This document shows, one piece after another, positions 5,877-12,769 of a stretch of 12,769 nt of DNA (position 1 is the first letter of the stretch; every line of letters begins with the position of its first letter). The position numbers were made by a program, and so were the translations under genes. The notes under the pieces were generated by a model. That model ran no database searches, was not told the origin of the DNA, and saw only the letters and a list, made by a program, of their open reading frames with translations. Source of the stretch: Candidatus Hydrothermota bacterium (lineage in GTDB: Bacteria; Hydrothermota; Hydrothermia; UBA1063). Location of the stretch: NCBI GenBank assembly GCA_003644895.1, contig QNDO01000023.1, positions 1 through 12,769 on the forward strand. The letters run 5' to 3'.

Positions 5877-8311
5877 AACAGGGCCTCCTCCAGAGATTCC
5901 TCGTACGGAATGATTTCTGCATCCACGATCTTGTCCTGCTCCTTTACCTTCATCAATCTCACTCCCATGGCATACCTTGAAAAACTGCTGATCTCACTGG
6001 ATTTTAATCTGATAACACTTCCTGCTTTAGTTAAAAGAATTATATCATCTCTTCCATCCACCATCCCGACCCTTTTCAGTGTACCTGTTTTGGGAGTAAT
6101 CTTTTGTATTCTTACTCCCATGGCACCTCTCCGGGTCAGTCTTATTTCTTCTGGGTCAAACTTCTTGCCATATCCATTTTCTGTGATTGTGAGCACCTTT
6201 TTACGGGGCTCCACTTTTACCATGGAAACCACACGCTCTCCCTTCTTTAAGGTGGTTCCTTTAACTCCCTTCGCATAACGTGAATATTCATTTAATTCTG
6301 TCTCTTTGAATCTTATTGCATATCCGCTGGATTTGGCCAGGATCAGTTGATCATTTCCCTCTGTGGTGACCACATCCACCACCCTGTCACCTTCCTGAAG
6401 ATTTATGGCAATAATTCCTCTTCTTCCAGCATTTTTGAAATTAACCAGTTTTGTTTTTTTGATGATGCCAAACTTGGTTGCGAGAACCACAAACCGTGAA
6501 TCTTCAAATGTCTTAAGTGGTACCGCGGTTATAATCCTTTCATCTCTTCCTATATTTGCAATATTGTTGAGAGGTCTCCCCTTGGATTGGAGAGAACCCT
6601 CCGGAATCTCATAGGTCTTAATTGCCAGGGCCCTACCCCTGTCAGTGAAAATCAGAAGTAAGTCATGATTGTTACTCATCAGTATTGAGACGGGGAAATC
6701 ATCATCATAGGTGTTTATTGCAGACCTTCCTACACCACCTCTCCCCTGTTTTTTATAATTCTTAATGAGTGTTCTTTTAACATATCCCCTGGAAGTGGCA
6801 GTGACAATTACATCTTCTGGTGGTATCAGTTCTTCTATGTTGAATTCTCTCACTTCTTCATCAGAAATCTCAGTTCGCCTTTTATCTCCATACTTTTTCT
6901 TGATTTCCATAAGTTCTTTTCTGATTTCTTCAAGAAGCAGTTTCCTGTTCTGAAGTATTTCCTTATACCAGGATATCTGTTTAATAAGTTCCTCGTATTC
7001 GGTTTCTATTCTGTTTCTATCCAGTCTTGTTAAGTTGCCCAACCTCATATCCAGTATAGCCTGAGCCTGAACCTCAGTAAATTCAAATCTCTTTATGAGA
7101 TTCTCTTTTGCTGTTTTCTGATTCTCCGAGGCTTTGATTATCTCGATAATCTCATCAATATGGTCCAGTGCCTTTTTAAAGCCTTCCAGAATGTGCGCCC
7201 TCTCTTCTGCCTTCTTGAGTCTAAACTGGGTCCTTCTTCTTATTACGTTTTCCCTGTGTTTCAGGAATTCCTGAAGAAGCTCCTTAATGTTTAATATTCT
7301 GGGCTCTCCATCCACCAGTACAAGGAGATACGCCCCGAAGGTATCTTGTAGAGGGGTATGTTTGTAAAGTTGGTTTAAAACAATTTCAGGATCTGCACTC
7401 TTCTTTAATTCTATAACAAGTCTTATTCCCCTTCTGTCAGACTCATCTCTCAAATCCTGAATGCCGTCGATCTTTTTGTTTCGAACAAGTTGTACTATTT
7501 TCTCTATAATGGTGGTCTTTGTTACCTGATAGGGAATTTCAGTAACCACAATACTCTTCTTTCCGCCTTTTTTCTCCTCGATGTGGACTCTAGCCCTTAC
7601 TATTATCTTCCCTCTCCCCGTTTCATAGGCCTCTTTTATACCGCTGCGTCCCATTATGATGGCCCCAGTGGGAAAATCGGGTCCCTTTATGTAATTCATG
7701 ATTTCATCGATGGTGATATCGGGATTGTCTATCAGGGCGTTCAGCGCATCTATTACCTCTCCTAGATTATGAGGAGGTACGTTTGTGGCCATCCCAACTG
7801 CGATTCCGGAAGATCCATTAAGAAGCAGATTTGGAATTTTCGATGGAAGAACTACGGGCTCCTTAAGTCGGCCGTCAAAATTGGGGACAAAATCTACCGT
7901 GTCTTCATCCAGAGATTCCAGCATCTCCATGGCAATTTTGGATAGTCTGGCCTCTGTATACCTATAAGCCGCAGGTGGGTCACCATCTATGGATCCAAAA
8001 TTACCCTGACCCTCAATGAGAGGATATCTCAGTGCAAAATCCTGGGCCATCCGCACCAAGGCATCATATACAGCCTGATCTCCATGGGGGTGATATTTCC
8101 CGATCACATCACCGACCACGGTGGCTGATTTTCTGAAGGGTTTCTGGGGAGTTAACCCCAGCTCCCTCATGGAGAAAAGAATTCTTCTCTGAACCGGCTT
8201 AAGACCATCTCTAACGTCGGGGAGGGCACGGCCGATAATGACGCTCATCGCATAATCGATATACGATAAGCGCATTTCATCTTCTAATATAGTCTCATGA
8301 ATTGGGGTCAT
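5873..8311 (-). CDS. gyrA: DNA gyrase subunit A
   Basis: GyrA is the DNA-cutting subunit of gyrase, which with GyrB introduces negative supercoils using ATP. The 812 residues cover the whole protein: winged-helix/tower core (about 1-490) with catalytic Tyr118 in AAYRYTEARLSK, the quinolone-determining segment GKYHPHGDQAVYDALVRMAQ (71-90), a coiled-coil dimer arm (about 350-490), and a C-terminal beta-pinwheel (about 495-800) with repeated ILxTxxGxxxR-like blade motifs. The GyrA box reads QGRGGVG (522-528) rather than the E. coli QRRGGKG, still favouring gyrase over topoisomerase IV. Gln79 occupies the place of E. coli Ser83; the neighbouring Asp83 is retained. The ATG overlaps the DksA-like stop as ATGA (8308-8311), with AGAGGA just upstream, and the stop overlaps the next gene. 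gyrB is not in the window. Confidence 0.97.
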   Translation of the reverse strand: MTPIHETILEDEMRLSYIDYAMSVIIGRALPDVRDGLKPVQRRILFSMRELGLTPQKPFRKSATVVGDVIGKYHPHGDQAVYDALVRMAQDFALRYPLIEGQGNFGSIDGDPPAAYRYTEARLSKIAMEMLESLDEDTVDFVPNFDGRLKEPVVLPSKIPNLLLNGSSGIAVGMATNVPPHNLGEVIDALNALIDNPDITIDEIMNYIKGPDFPTGAIIMGRSGIKEAYETGRGKIIVRARVHIEEKKGGKKSIVVTEIPYQVTKTTIIEKIVQLVRNKKIDGIQDLRDESDRRGIRLVIELKKSADPEIVLNQLYKHTPLQDTFGAYLLVLVDGEPRILNIKELLQEFLKHRENVIRRRTQFRLKKAEERAHILEGFKKALDHIDEIIEIIKASENQKTAKENLIKRFEFTEVQAQAILDMRLGNLTRLDRNRIETEYEELIKQISWYKEILQNRKLLLEEIRKELMEIKKKYGDKRRTEISDEEVREFNIEELIPPEDVIVTATSRGYVKRTLIKNYKKQGRGGVGRSAINTYDDDFPVSILMSNNHDLLLIFTDRGRALAIKTYEIPEGSLQSKGRPLNNIANIGRDERIITAVPLKTFEDSRFVVLATKFGIIKKTKLVNFKNAGRRGIIAINLQEGDRVVDVVTTEGNDQLILAKSSGYAIRFKETELNEYSRYAKGVKGTTLKKGERVVSMVKVEPRKKVLTITENGYGKKFDPEEIRLTRRGAMGVRIQKITPKTGTLKRVGMVDGRDDIILLTKAGSVIRLKSSEISSFSRYAMGVRLMKVKEQDKIVDAEIIPYEESLEEALF

Positions 8312-8655
8312 TTTCCTCTAACTGCATTCCTTGAACAGATAGAACAATACCTTGTCCAGGGTATTAAATCCAATCTTTCTTCTTCTATTTCTTTTCCACA
8401 TTTTTCACAGATACCGTATTTGCCTTCCTTGATTTTCTTCAAGGCCACATCGATGGATTTTAAGATCGAAAGTTCCCTTTCACAGAGCTTGTACCGCATA
8501 TCATCTTGGATTTTTAAATCAGCCCATTCCTCCAGATCCTTTGGTTCTACCCAGGCTGATTCTGTTTTTTCATCCACCCTTTTTTCCATGAATAAATTCC
8601 GGAGTATTCTCTGTTTCTCCTGCACTAGTAGTTTGAAATACTTTTCCTTATTCAC
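8308..8655 (-). CDS. DksA/TraR-family C4 zinc-finger protein
   Basis: The 115-residue protein has a long helical N-terminal part (about 1-80, a likely coiled coil) and a C-terminal zinc finger with Cys83, Cys86, Cys104 and Cys107. The spacing CX2C-X17-CX2C is the same as in E. coli DksA. Counting back from the first cysteine, D-L-E-E-W-A (40-45) falls where E. coli DksA has its DxxDxA coiled-coil tip, so the acidic tip that reaches the RNA polymerase active site appears retained, with Glu43 in place of the second Asp. DksA proteins bind the polymerase secondary channel and act with ppGpp on initiation. It is shorter than the 151-residue E. coli protein. The start is a GTG preceded by AGGAGG. 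It is the first gene of the operon and overlaps gyrA by four bases. TraR or YteA-like function remains possible. Confidence 0.87.
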   Translation of the reverse strand: MNKEKYFKLLVQEKQRILRNLFMEKRVDEKTESAWVEPKDLEEWADLKIQDDMRYKLCERELSILKSIDVALKKIKEGKYGICEKCGKEIEEERLDLIPWTRYCSICSRNAVRGK

Positions 8656-8659
8656 TGCA

Positions 8660-8666
8660 CCCTCCT
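8660..8666 (-). promoter_or_regulatory. Shine-Dalgarno of the DksA-like gene
   Basis: The minus strand reads AGGAGGG here, four bases before the GTG at 8655 (five if counted as AGGAGG). Its near-perfect match to the 16S tail supports the GTG start; no in-frame ATG is available with a comparable site. Confidence 0.8.
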
Positions 8667-8692
8667 ATTATTAAAATTTTGTGCATGTAATA

Positions 8693-8721
8693 AGATTAAT
8701 GGAAAAAGCTAGTGAATTCAA
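8693..8721 (-). promoter_or_regulatory. Weak candidate sigma70-type promoter for the dksA-gyrA operon
   Basis: The minus strand shows TTGAAT (8721-8716) as a -35 candidate and, 17 bases on, TAATCT (8698-8693) as a poor -10 candidate matching only three of six consensus bases. It lies about 40 bases upstream of the GTG start. The spacer is AT-rich, so chance matches are likely; a promoter somewhere in the divergent region is expected, but this exact placement is uncertain. Confidence 0.2.
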
Positions 8722-8760
8722 GCAAGAGATAGGTTCTTTTTATTTTTTATTCTCCTTTTT

Positions 8761-8769
8761 TGCTATAAA
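8761..8769 (+). promoter_or_regulatory. Extended -10 promoter element of the glycerate 2-kinase gene
   Basis: The bases TGCTATAAA form a TGn extended -10 element, with TATAAAAT continuing to 8771. No good -35 hexamer stands 17 bases upstream (only a T-rich stretch), as is common for extended -10 promoters. Transcription would begin around 8776-8779, at or just before the ATG at 8779. No Shine-Dalgarno fits between the element and the ATG, so the mRNA would be leaderless or nearly so. Confidence 0.45.
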
Positions 8770-8778
8770 ATAGGGATA

Positions 8779-10143
8779 ATGTTCCAAAATAAAAGAATAC
8801 TGATAAGTAACGGAGTTTTCAGGGATTTTCAGTTCTGGAGGGGGTTGATTCTTGAGGCTCTGGAGAAGGGATTGGAGGCAGTGGATCCGTGTGTCGCAGT
8901 TAAAAATTTTGTAAGAAAGGAAAATGGATACTTTTTGATTAATGAGAAAAAATTTCAGCTCAATGAATTTCAAGAGGTAATAGTTATAGCCTTTGGAAAA
9001 GCCAGTATCAGAATGTCACTGGCACTGGCTGAGTTGATACCCGTATCAAAGGGTATAATATCTTCGAGTATCGATTCTAAAAAAAAGTTAAAAGAATTAA
9101 CCTATATAAAAGCAGGTCACCCTTTACCCGATGCAGGGAGTGAAGAAGCAGCAAAGGAAGCAATAAAACTCCTGGGAAGAACTTCAGAAGATTCTCTCAC
9201 TTTTTTCCTTATTTCGGGTGGAGGTTCCTCTCTCTTTGAGTGGGCTTATGTTCCCCTTGATGATTTGAAAAAGACATACCAGTTGCTAATCCAAAGCGGA
9301 GCCACAATAGATGAAATTAATTGTGTGAGAAAACACCTCTCCAGGGTGAAAGGAGGGAGGATCCTCAGATTTACGAGAGGCCCTGTTGTCTCCATGGTCA
9401 TATCAGATGTGGTGGGTAATAGGCTGGATGTTATAGCTTCTGGTCCAACTGCTCCGGATCCTACCACATATTTTGATGCTTACAGTGTGCTTGAAAAGTA
9501 TAAACTTCTAAAACTCGTGCCAGAATCGGTGAGGGAGCATATTTCGCTTGGAATGAAAGGAGAAATGGAGGAAACGGTGAAAAAAGAATCCCCCTTCTGG
9601 CAAAGAGTATTTAATTTTATCATTGCATCAAATAGACATTTTTGCCTGAAGGTGAGGGACTTCTTTAATTCACGGGGTATTAGTACTATTTATCTTGGAT
9701 CTGAAATTCAAGGAGAAGCAAGAGAAGTGGCAAAAATTCTTGGAGAGATGGCCCTTGACCTATACAGGGGTAAAAGTGAACTTAAACCACCTCTGATTGT
9801 GATATTCGGAGGGGAAACCACTGTGACTGTGAGAGGCAATGGTAAAGGTGGGAGGAACCAGGAGCTTGCTTTGGCTATGCTACCGTTTTTGAGTAAGATA
9901 AGGGCTGTCTTTGTCTCCTTTGGCACTGATGGTATTGATGGTCCCACTGATGCTGCTGGTGCAGTGGTGGATTCCTTTACCTTGAAAAGGGCACAGGAGA
10001 AGGGACTTGATTATAAACCATTCCTTGAGAATAATGATTCTTACAGTTTTTTCAGAGAGTTAGGTGATCTGCTCATTACAGGACCCACAGGAACCAATGT
10101 GGCAGATGTGGGAATCCTTGCTATCCTCCCAATCTCCTCATGA
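8779..10143 (+). CDS. Glycerate 2-kinase (GckA/MOFRL family)
   Basis: The enzyme phosphorylates D-glycerate to 2-phosphoglycerate with ATP, feeding glycolysis from serine, glyoxylate or related routes. Its 454 residues fit the two-domain family: an N-terminal DUF4147 domain with EALEKGLEAVDP (26-37), AFGKAS (71-76), KAGHPLPDAGS (111-121), LISGGGSSL (144-152), VRKHLSRVKGGR (183-194) and ASGPTAPDPTTY (220-231), then a C-terminal MOFRL domain with GNGKGGRNQELAL (353-365) and FGTDGIDGPTDAAGA (381-395). The ATG at 8779 is preceded directly by an extended -10 element and has no Shine-Dalgarno; the first 20 residues are less family-like, so a slightly later start cannot be excluded. It is the only main plus-strand gene, divergent from the DksA-like gene and convergent with moaA, whose stop it overlaps by six bases. 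Confidence 0.93.
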   Translation: MFQNKRILISNGVFRDFQFWRGLILEALEKGLEAVDPCVAVKNFVRKENGYFLINEKKFQLNEFQEVIVIAFGKASIRMSLALAELIPVSKGIISSSIDSKKKLKELTYIKAGHPLPDAGSEEAAKEAIKLLGRTSEDSLTFFLISGGGSSLFEWAYVPLDDLKKTYQLLIQSGATIDEINCVRKHLSRVKGGRILRFTRGPVVSMVISDVVGNRLDVIASGPTAPDPTTYFDAYSVLEKYKLLKLVPESVREHISLGMKGEMEETVKKESPFWQRVFNFIIASNRHFCLKVRDFFNSRGISTIYLGSEIQGEAREVAKILGEMALDLYRGKSELKPPLIVIFGGETTVTVRGNGKGGRNQELALAMLPFLSKIRAVFVSFGTDGIDGPTDAAGAVVDSFTLKRAQEKGLDYKPFLENNDSYSFFRELGDLLITGPTGTNVADVGILAILPISS

Positions 10144-11082
10144 TTTTGTTTGGGGGGTTTCATCCATTTCATGCTGCAGAGGTTTCTCATAGATTGCCCG
10201 CTTGATTAGCGTAATGAGCTCCTCATCGTTTGCCCCACCTCTTAATGGTTTTTTTATATCAATTTCCAGAGGCATAGCAAGGCAAGGATTTATTTTCCCT
10301 GAAGCTGTGAGTCTTATTCTATTACAGGAGGAGCAGAAGTTGTGAGTGAGGGGAGAAATAAACCCCACAAGAGAATCAAGCTCCGGGATATAGTAATATC
10401 TGCTGGGGCCTTCGCCCAATTTCTTTTCTACAGGCTCTAATGTCCATTTTTTCTTGAGTATTTCGAAAGCTTCTTCCTGGGGGACAAATTCCTTTTCCCA
10501 CTCCTTCTGGAAGTTGAAAGGCATTAGTTCTATGAATCTTATAGGAATTTTTTTCTCTGATGCATATGTCACCAACGAAGTGACTTCGTCTATATTTTTC
10601 TTCATTAACACGGTGTTGAGTTTCACCCTGAAATTTGCTTCCAATGCAGATTCCACCCCCTGAAGCACTCTTTCGAGCCCGTCATTTCCCGTTATTTCTT
10701 GAAATTTGTATGGATCCAGAGTATCGAGGCTTATATTTATACCATCAATTTTTATACCCCGGAGTTCATTCATATATTGGGTCAGGAATGTTCCGTTGGT
10801 TGTTATATAGAGTTTTTCAATCCCGTTTATTTTATTTATTTCCTTCAATAGAAAAACAAGACCTTTCCTCACAAAAGGCTCGCCTCCTGTGATTCTTATC
10901 TTTTTTATACCAAGCCTTGTAAAAAGCTTAATGACTCTCAGAAGCTCCTCATATCTGAGAATTTCTTTATGTGGAATATATGTGAATCCTTCCTTGGGTA
11001 TACAGTAAAAACATCTAAGGTTACATCTATCCGTCACGGATACACGAAGATAATCTACTGTTCTGCCATATTTATCCTTCAT
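10138..11082 (-). CDS. moaA: GTP 3',8-cyclase MoaA, with apparently frameshifted C-terminus
   Basis: MoaA is the radical SAM enzyme that starts molybdopterin synthesis by converting GTP to 3',8-cyclo-GTP with MoaC downstream. The SAM cluster cysteines are Cys20, Cys24 and Cys27 (TDRCNLRCFYC), with TGGEP at 65-69; the second, GTP-binding cluster has Cys250, Cys253 and Cys267 (NFCSSCNRIRLTASGKINPC). As written it has 314 residues, ends ...DETPQTKS and lacks the invariant C-terminal Gly-Gly. A -1 shift in the C6 run (10157-10152 on this strand) gives ...DETPPNKIMRRLGG and a TAG at 10123-10121, the expected family ending at 320 residues. The intended end is therefore probably 10121. The ATG overlaps the moeA stop by 11 bases, indicating co-transcription. 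Family identity is certain; whether the shift is error, mutation or programmed is open. Confidence 0.95.
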   Translation of the reverse strand: MKDKYGRTVDYLRVSVTDRCNLRCFYCIPKEGFTYIPHKEILRYEELLRVIKLFTRLGIKKIRITGGEPFVRKGLVFLLKEINKINGIEKLYITTNGTFLTQYMNELRGIKIDGINISLDTLDPYKFQEITGNDGLERVLQGVESALEANFRVKLNTVLMKKNIDEVTSLVTYASEKKIPIRFIELMPFNFQKEWEKEFVPQEEAFEILKKKWTLEPVEKKLGEGPSRYYYIPELDSLVGFISPLTHNFCSSCNRIRLTASGKINPCLAMPLEIDIKKPLRGGANDEELITLIKRAIYEKPLQHEMDETPQTKS

Positions 11083-12769
11083 ATTTAATAATCCCTGTCT
11101 CGCTCAGATCATACCCACCTAGTTCCAGAGCTCTTGTTTTAAACTCATCATTCTGAATCTTTTTCACGAGAACGTCGAATCTTTTGTCTTGTACAAAGTC
11201 TTTCCTCACAATTAAATCGTATTCCTCGTGAGCAAGGGGAATGAAATCGAGGTTAAATATTTTTGCTACACTATAAATTCCCAGCCCACAATCAGCATGT
11301 CCATTTTTTATCTGTAAACCAACCTCAGTATGGGTTATAACTTCTCTTTCATATCCCTGTATTTCCTCAGGGGATAAGCTCTCTTTCTCAATGAGTAAAT
11401 CAAAAAGCATTCTTGTACCTGATCCTTTTTGCCGATTTATAAATCTTATCTCTTTCCTTCTCAGGTCTTTGATATCCCTTATATTTCTCGGATTACCTTT
11501 AGGCACCATGAGTCCCTGTTCCCTTTTTGCCAGGTGGAGGACGAGGATATCCTTGACGTCAAGTTTTTTTATATAGGGGATATTATACTCTCCAGATTCT
11601 GGATCAATCAGGTGCGAACCTGCCAGATGAGCATTTCCCTTTTTGATTGCTACCATTCCGCCGAGACTCCCAATAGATGAAATGCAAAAGGGAATCTCTT
11701 CATCCCATAGAAGTATTTTTAAAACGTCCACCAGGAGGTCATGGCTTCCTGTGAACAATATAGTTTTTTCAATGGTATCTAGAGGATATTCCGTCACAGC
11801 CATCACTTCTTCATCTTCTTCTATGCCCTCTATACCCTTCTTTATATTAATAAAGCCGTTTCTTTTTAAAAAAGATGACACTATTCCTGAGCCACTTTTT
11901 AAAGGAATTGCTTTGTATTCTTTACCTACTTTGCCTATGCTCAATGAAATGAGGTGGTCTTCTCCCACTGAGGATGGGAGCTTCCTTGCCAGCTTCACTT
12001 TAATTTTACTCCTTTCGAGGTTTATGCCATAAAGTTTTTCAAGTACAGGGGATACAAAAAGCTTAAAATCATTTATAGCTGCTCCAGGATAGCCAGGAAG
12101 TCCAAAGATTGGTTTGTTATTAATTACACCGAATACAAAAGGTTTCCCGGGCCTGAGATCCACACCGTGGATGAGAAGTTTTCCTCTGGATTCCAGTATT
12201 TTTGCAGTATAGTCGTATTCTCCAGCAGATGTTCCCGCAGAAATAATAACCATATCAGAATTCTCAACAGCTTCCATCAAAGCCGTGGAAATCTTCTCCT
12301 CTTCATCAGGAACAGGGGAAAGGATTTTCGTTACAGCCCCGATTTTTTCAAGATGACCTTTATATATGAAAGAATTGGATTCGTAAATCTCAGTTTCTTT
12401 CTTGGGGTTAAAAGGTTCCACGATTTCATTCCCCGTGGGGATTATGGCAATTTTTATTCTTTTGAGAACCTCAATCTCTCTCACATCCGCCGATATAAAC
12501 AGGCTCACCGCTTCAGGGGTAATCAGCCTTCTCTGCTCAATAATCAGGTCCCCTTCAAGGAGGTCCTCGCCCACAAGTCTTATATTTTCAAAGGGCCTCA
12601 CAGGCTTTCTGATTTCAAGACCTTTTTCGGATTCCCACACATCCTCAATTTTAACAACGCAGTCGAACCTATCGGGGACCGGGTTTCCCGTGTTGATGTA
12701 AATAAAATCTTCTTTTTGAAGGTAAACGGGGTTTACCTCAGACGCATTTTTAGTAAGAAGAGAACATGT
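11072..12769 (-). CDS. moeA: Molybdopterin molybdenumtransferase MoeA fused to a PBP-like domain (5' end cut by window edge)
   Basis: The frame is open to the right edge, giving 565 visible residues; the N-terminus lies outside. Numbering from the first visible codon, TGNPVPDRFDCVVKIEDV (27-44) belongs to the MoeA N-terminal domains. PTGNE (111-115), ISAGTSAGEYDY (176-187), DLRPGKPF (204-211) and FGLPGYPGAA (222-231) mark the MoCF/MPT-binding domain, and MoeA domain IV follows (about 253-328). From about 336 a PBP-like domain (PF12727 type) begins with TGSHD (340-344), GSLGG (367-371), AHLAGSHL (380-387) and KGSGTR (448-453). MoeA inserts molybdate, or tungstate in some lineages, into adenylylated molybdopterin; the added domain resembles oxyanion-binding proteins and might bind the metal oxyanion. 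A GTG at 12640 could be mistaken for the start, but MoeA-like sequence continues upstream of it. Confidence 0.93.
   Translation of the reverse strand, partial: TCSLLTKNASEVNPVYLQKEDFIYINTGNPVPDRFDCVVKIEDVWESEKGLEIRKPVRPFENIRLVGEDLLEGDLIIEQRRLITPEAVSLFISADVREIEVLKRIKIAIIPTGNEIVEPFNPKKETEIYESNSFIYKGHLEKIGAVTKILSPVPDEEEKISTALMEAVENSDMVIISAGTSAGEYDYTAKILESRGKLLIHGVDLRPGKPFVFGVINNKPIFGLPGYPGAAINDFKLFVSPVLEKLYGINLERSKIKVKLARKLPSSVGEDHLISLSIGKVGKEYKAIPLKSGSGIVSSFLKRNGFINIKKGIEGIEEDEEVMAVTEYPLDTIEKTILFTGSHDLLVDVLKILLWDEEIPFCISSIGSLGGMVAIKKGNAHLAGSHLIDPESGEYNIPYIKKLDVKDILVLHLAKREQGLMVPKGNPRNIRDIKDLRRKEIRFINRQKGSGTRMLFDLLIEKESLSPEEIQGYEREVITHTEVGLQIKNGHADCGLGIYSVAKIFNLDFIPLAHEEYDLIVRKDFVQDKRFDVLVKKIQNDEFKTRALELGGYDLSETGIIKYEG

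Noticed and set aside
8656..8778. A small gene or riboswitch in the divergent spacer
   Set aside because: The 123 bases are AT-rich with only a Shine-Dalgarno and promoter-like elements; a 77-codon minus-strand frame over it runs into the kinase start and shows no domain.
10130..10200. A bidirectional terminator between the glycerate kinase and moaA
   Set aside because: The coding regions overlap and I saw no GC-rich stem with a U run on either strand there.
12638..12640. GTG at 12640 as the moeA start
   Set aside because: The frame continues open to 12769 and encodes typical MoeA sequence (TGNPVPDRFDCVVKIEDV), so the true start lies outside the window.
1..12769. tRNA, rRNA, CRISPR arrays, insertion sequences or a new defence system
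   Set aside because: No tRNA-like cloverleaf, repeat-spacer pattern, terminal inverted repeats or transposase, nuclease or toxin motifs were seen; nearly every base is in recognisable housekeeping or envelope genes.

Overview
The window is a compact, AT-rich stretch of a bacterial chromosome. It holds ten protein-coding genes, two of them cut by the window edges, and no RNA genes, CRISPR array or insertion sequence that I could find. Gyrase, a DksA-type RNA polymerase factor and Shine-Dalgarno sites show a bacterium. Lys/Glu-rich proteins, an M42 aminopeptidase, a MOFRL-type glycerate 2-kinase, a MoeA-PBP fusion and a DUF5683-like protein together suggest an anaerobic, possibly thermophilic lineage, for example an uncultured group such as WOR-3/Hydrothermae. 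That placement is only an inference.

Left and centre (8655 down to 1, minus strand): eight tightly packed co-directional genes that look like one long operon. In transcription order they are a DksA/TraR zinc-finger protein, gyrA, a DUF5683-like envelope protein, a DegT/DnrJ/EryC1-type sugar aminotransferase, an M42 metallo-aminopeptidase, an MFS transporter, a family 2-like glycosyltransferase, and an O-antigen ligase/polymerase-like membrane protein that runs off the left edge. Junctions are 4-base overlaps (ATGA, TTGA, ATGA), gaps of 11 to 25 bases, or a 59-base overlap, so translational coupling is likely throughout. The front carries transcription and topology functions; the rear looks like surface-glycan synthesis (amino-sugar making, sugar transfer, polymer ligation).

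The 123-base divergent spacer at 8656-8778 carries a strong Shine-Dalgarno for the dksA-like gene and an extended -10 element so close to the glycerate 2-kinase ATG that a leaderless or nearly leaderless mRNA is likely.

Right side: the plus-strand glycerate 2-kinase (8779-10143) converges tail to tail on a molybdenum-cofactor block on the minus strand: moeA with a fused periplasmic-binding-protein-like domain (start beyond the right edge), followed by moaA with an 11-base overlap.

The best single observation is in moaA. As written it lacks the family's C-terminal Gly-Gly, but a -1 shift in a run of six C's (10152-10157) restores an ending MRRLGG-stop. This is either a one-base sequence error, a real mutation, or ribosomal slippage. 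The second is a pair of mutually exclusive hairpins at the DUF5683/aminotransferase junction, one terminator-like and one covering the aminotransferase ribosome-binding site. I did not find a clearly new multi-gene system here.
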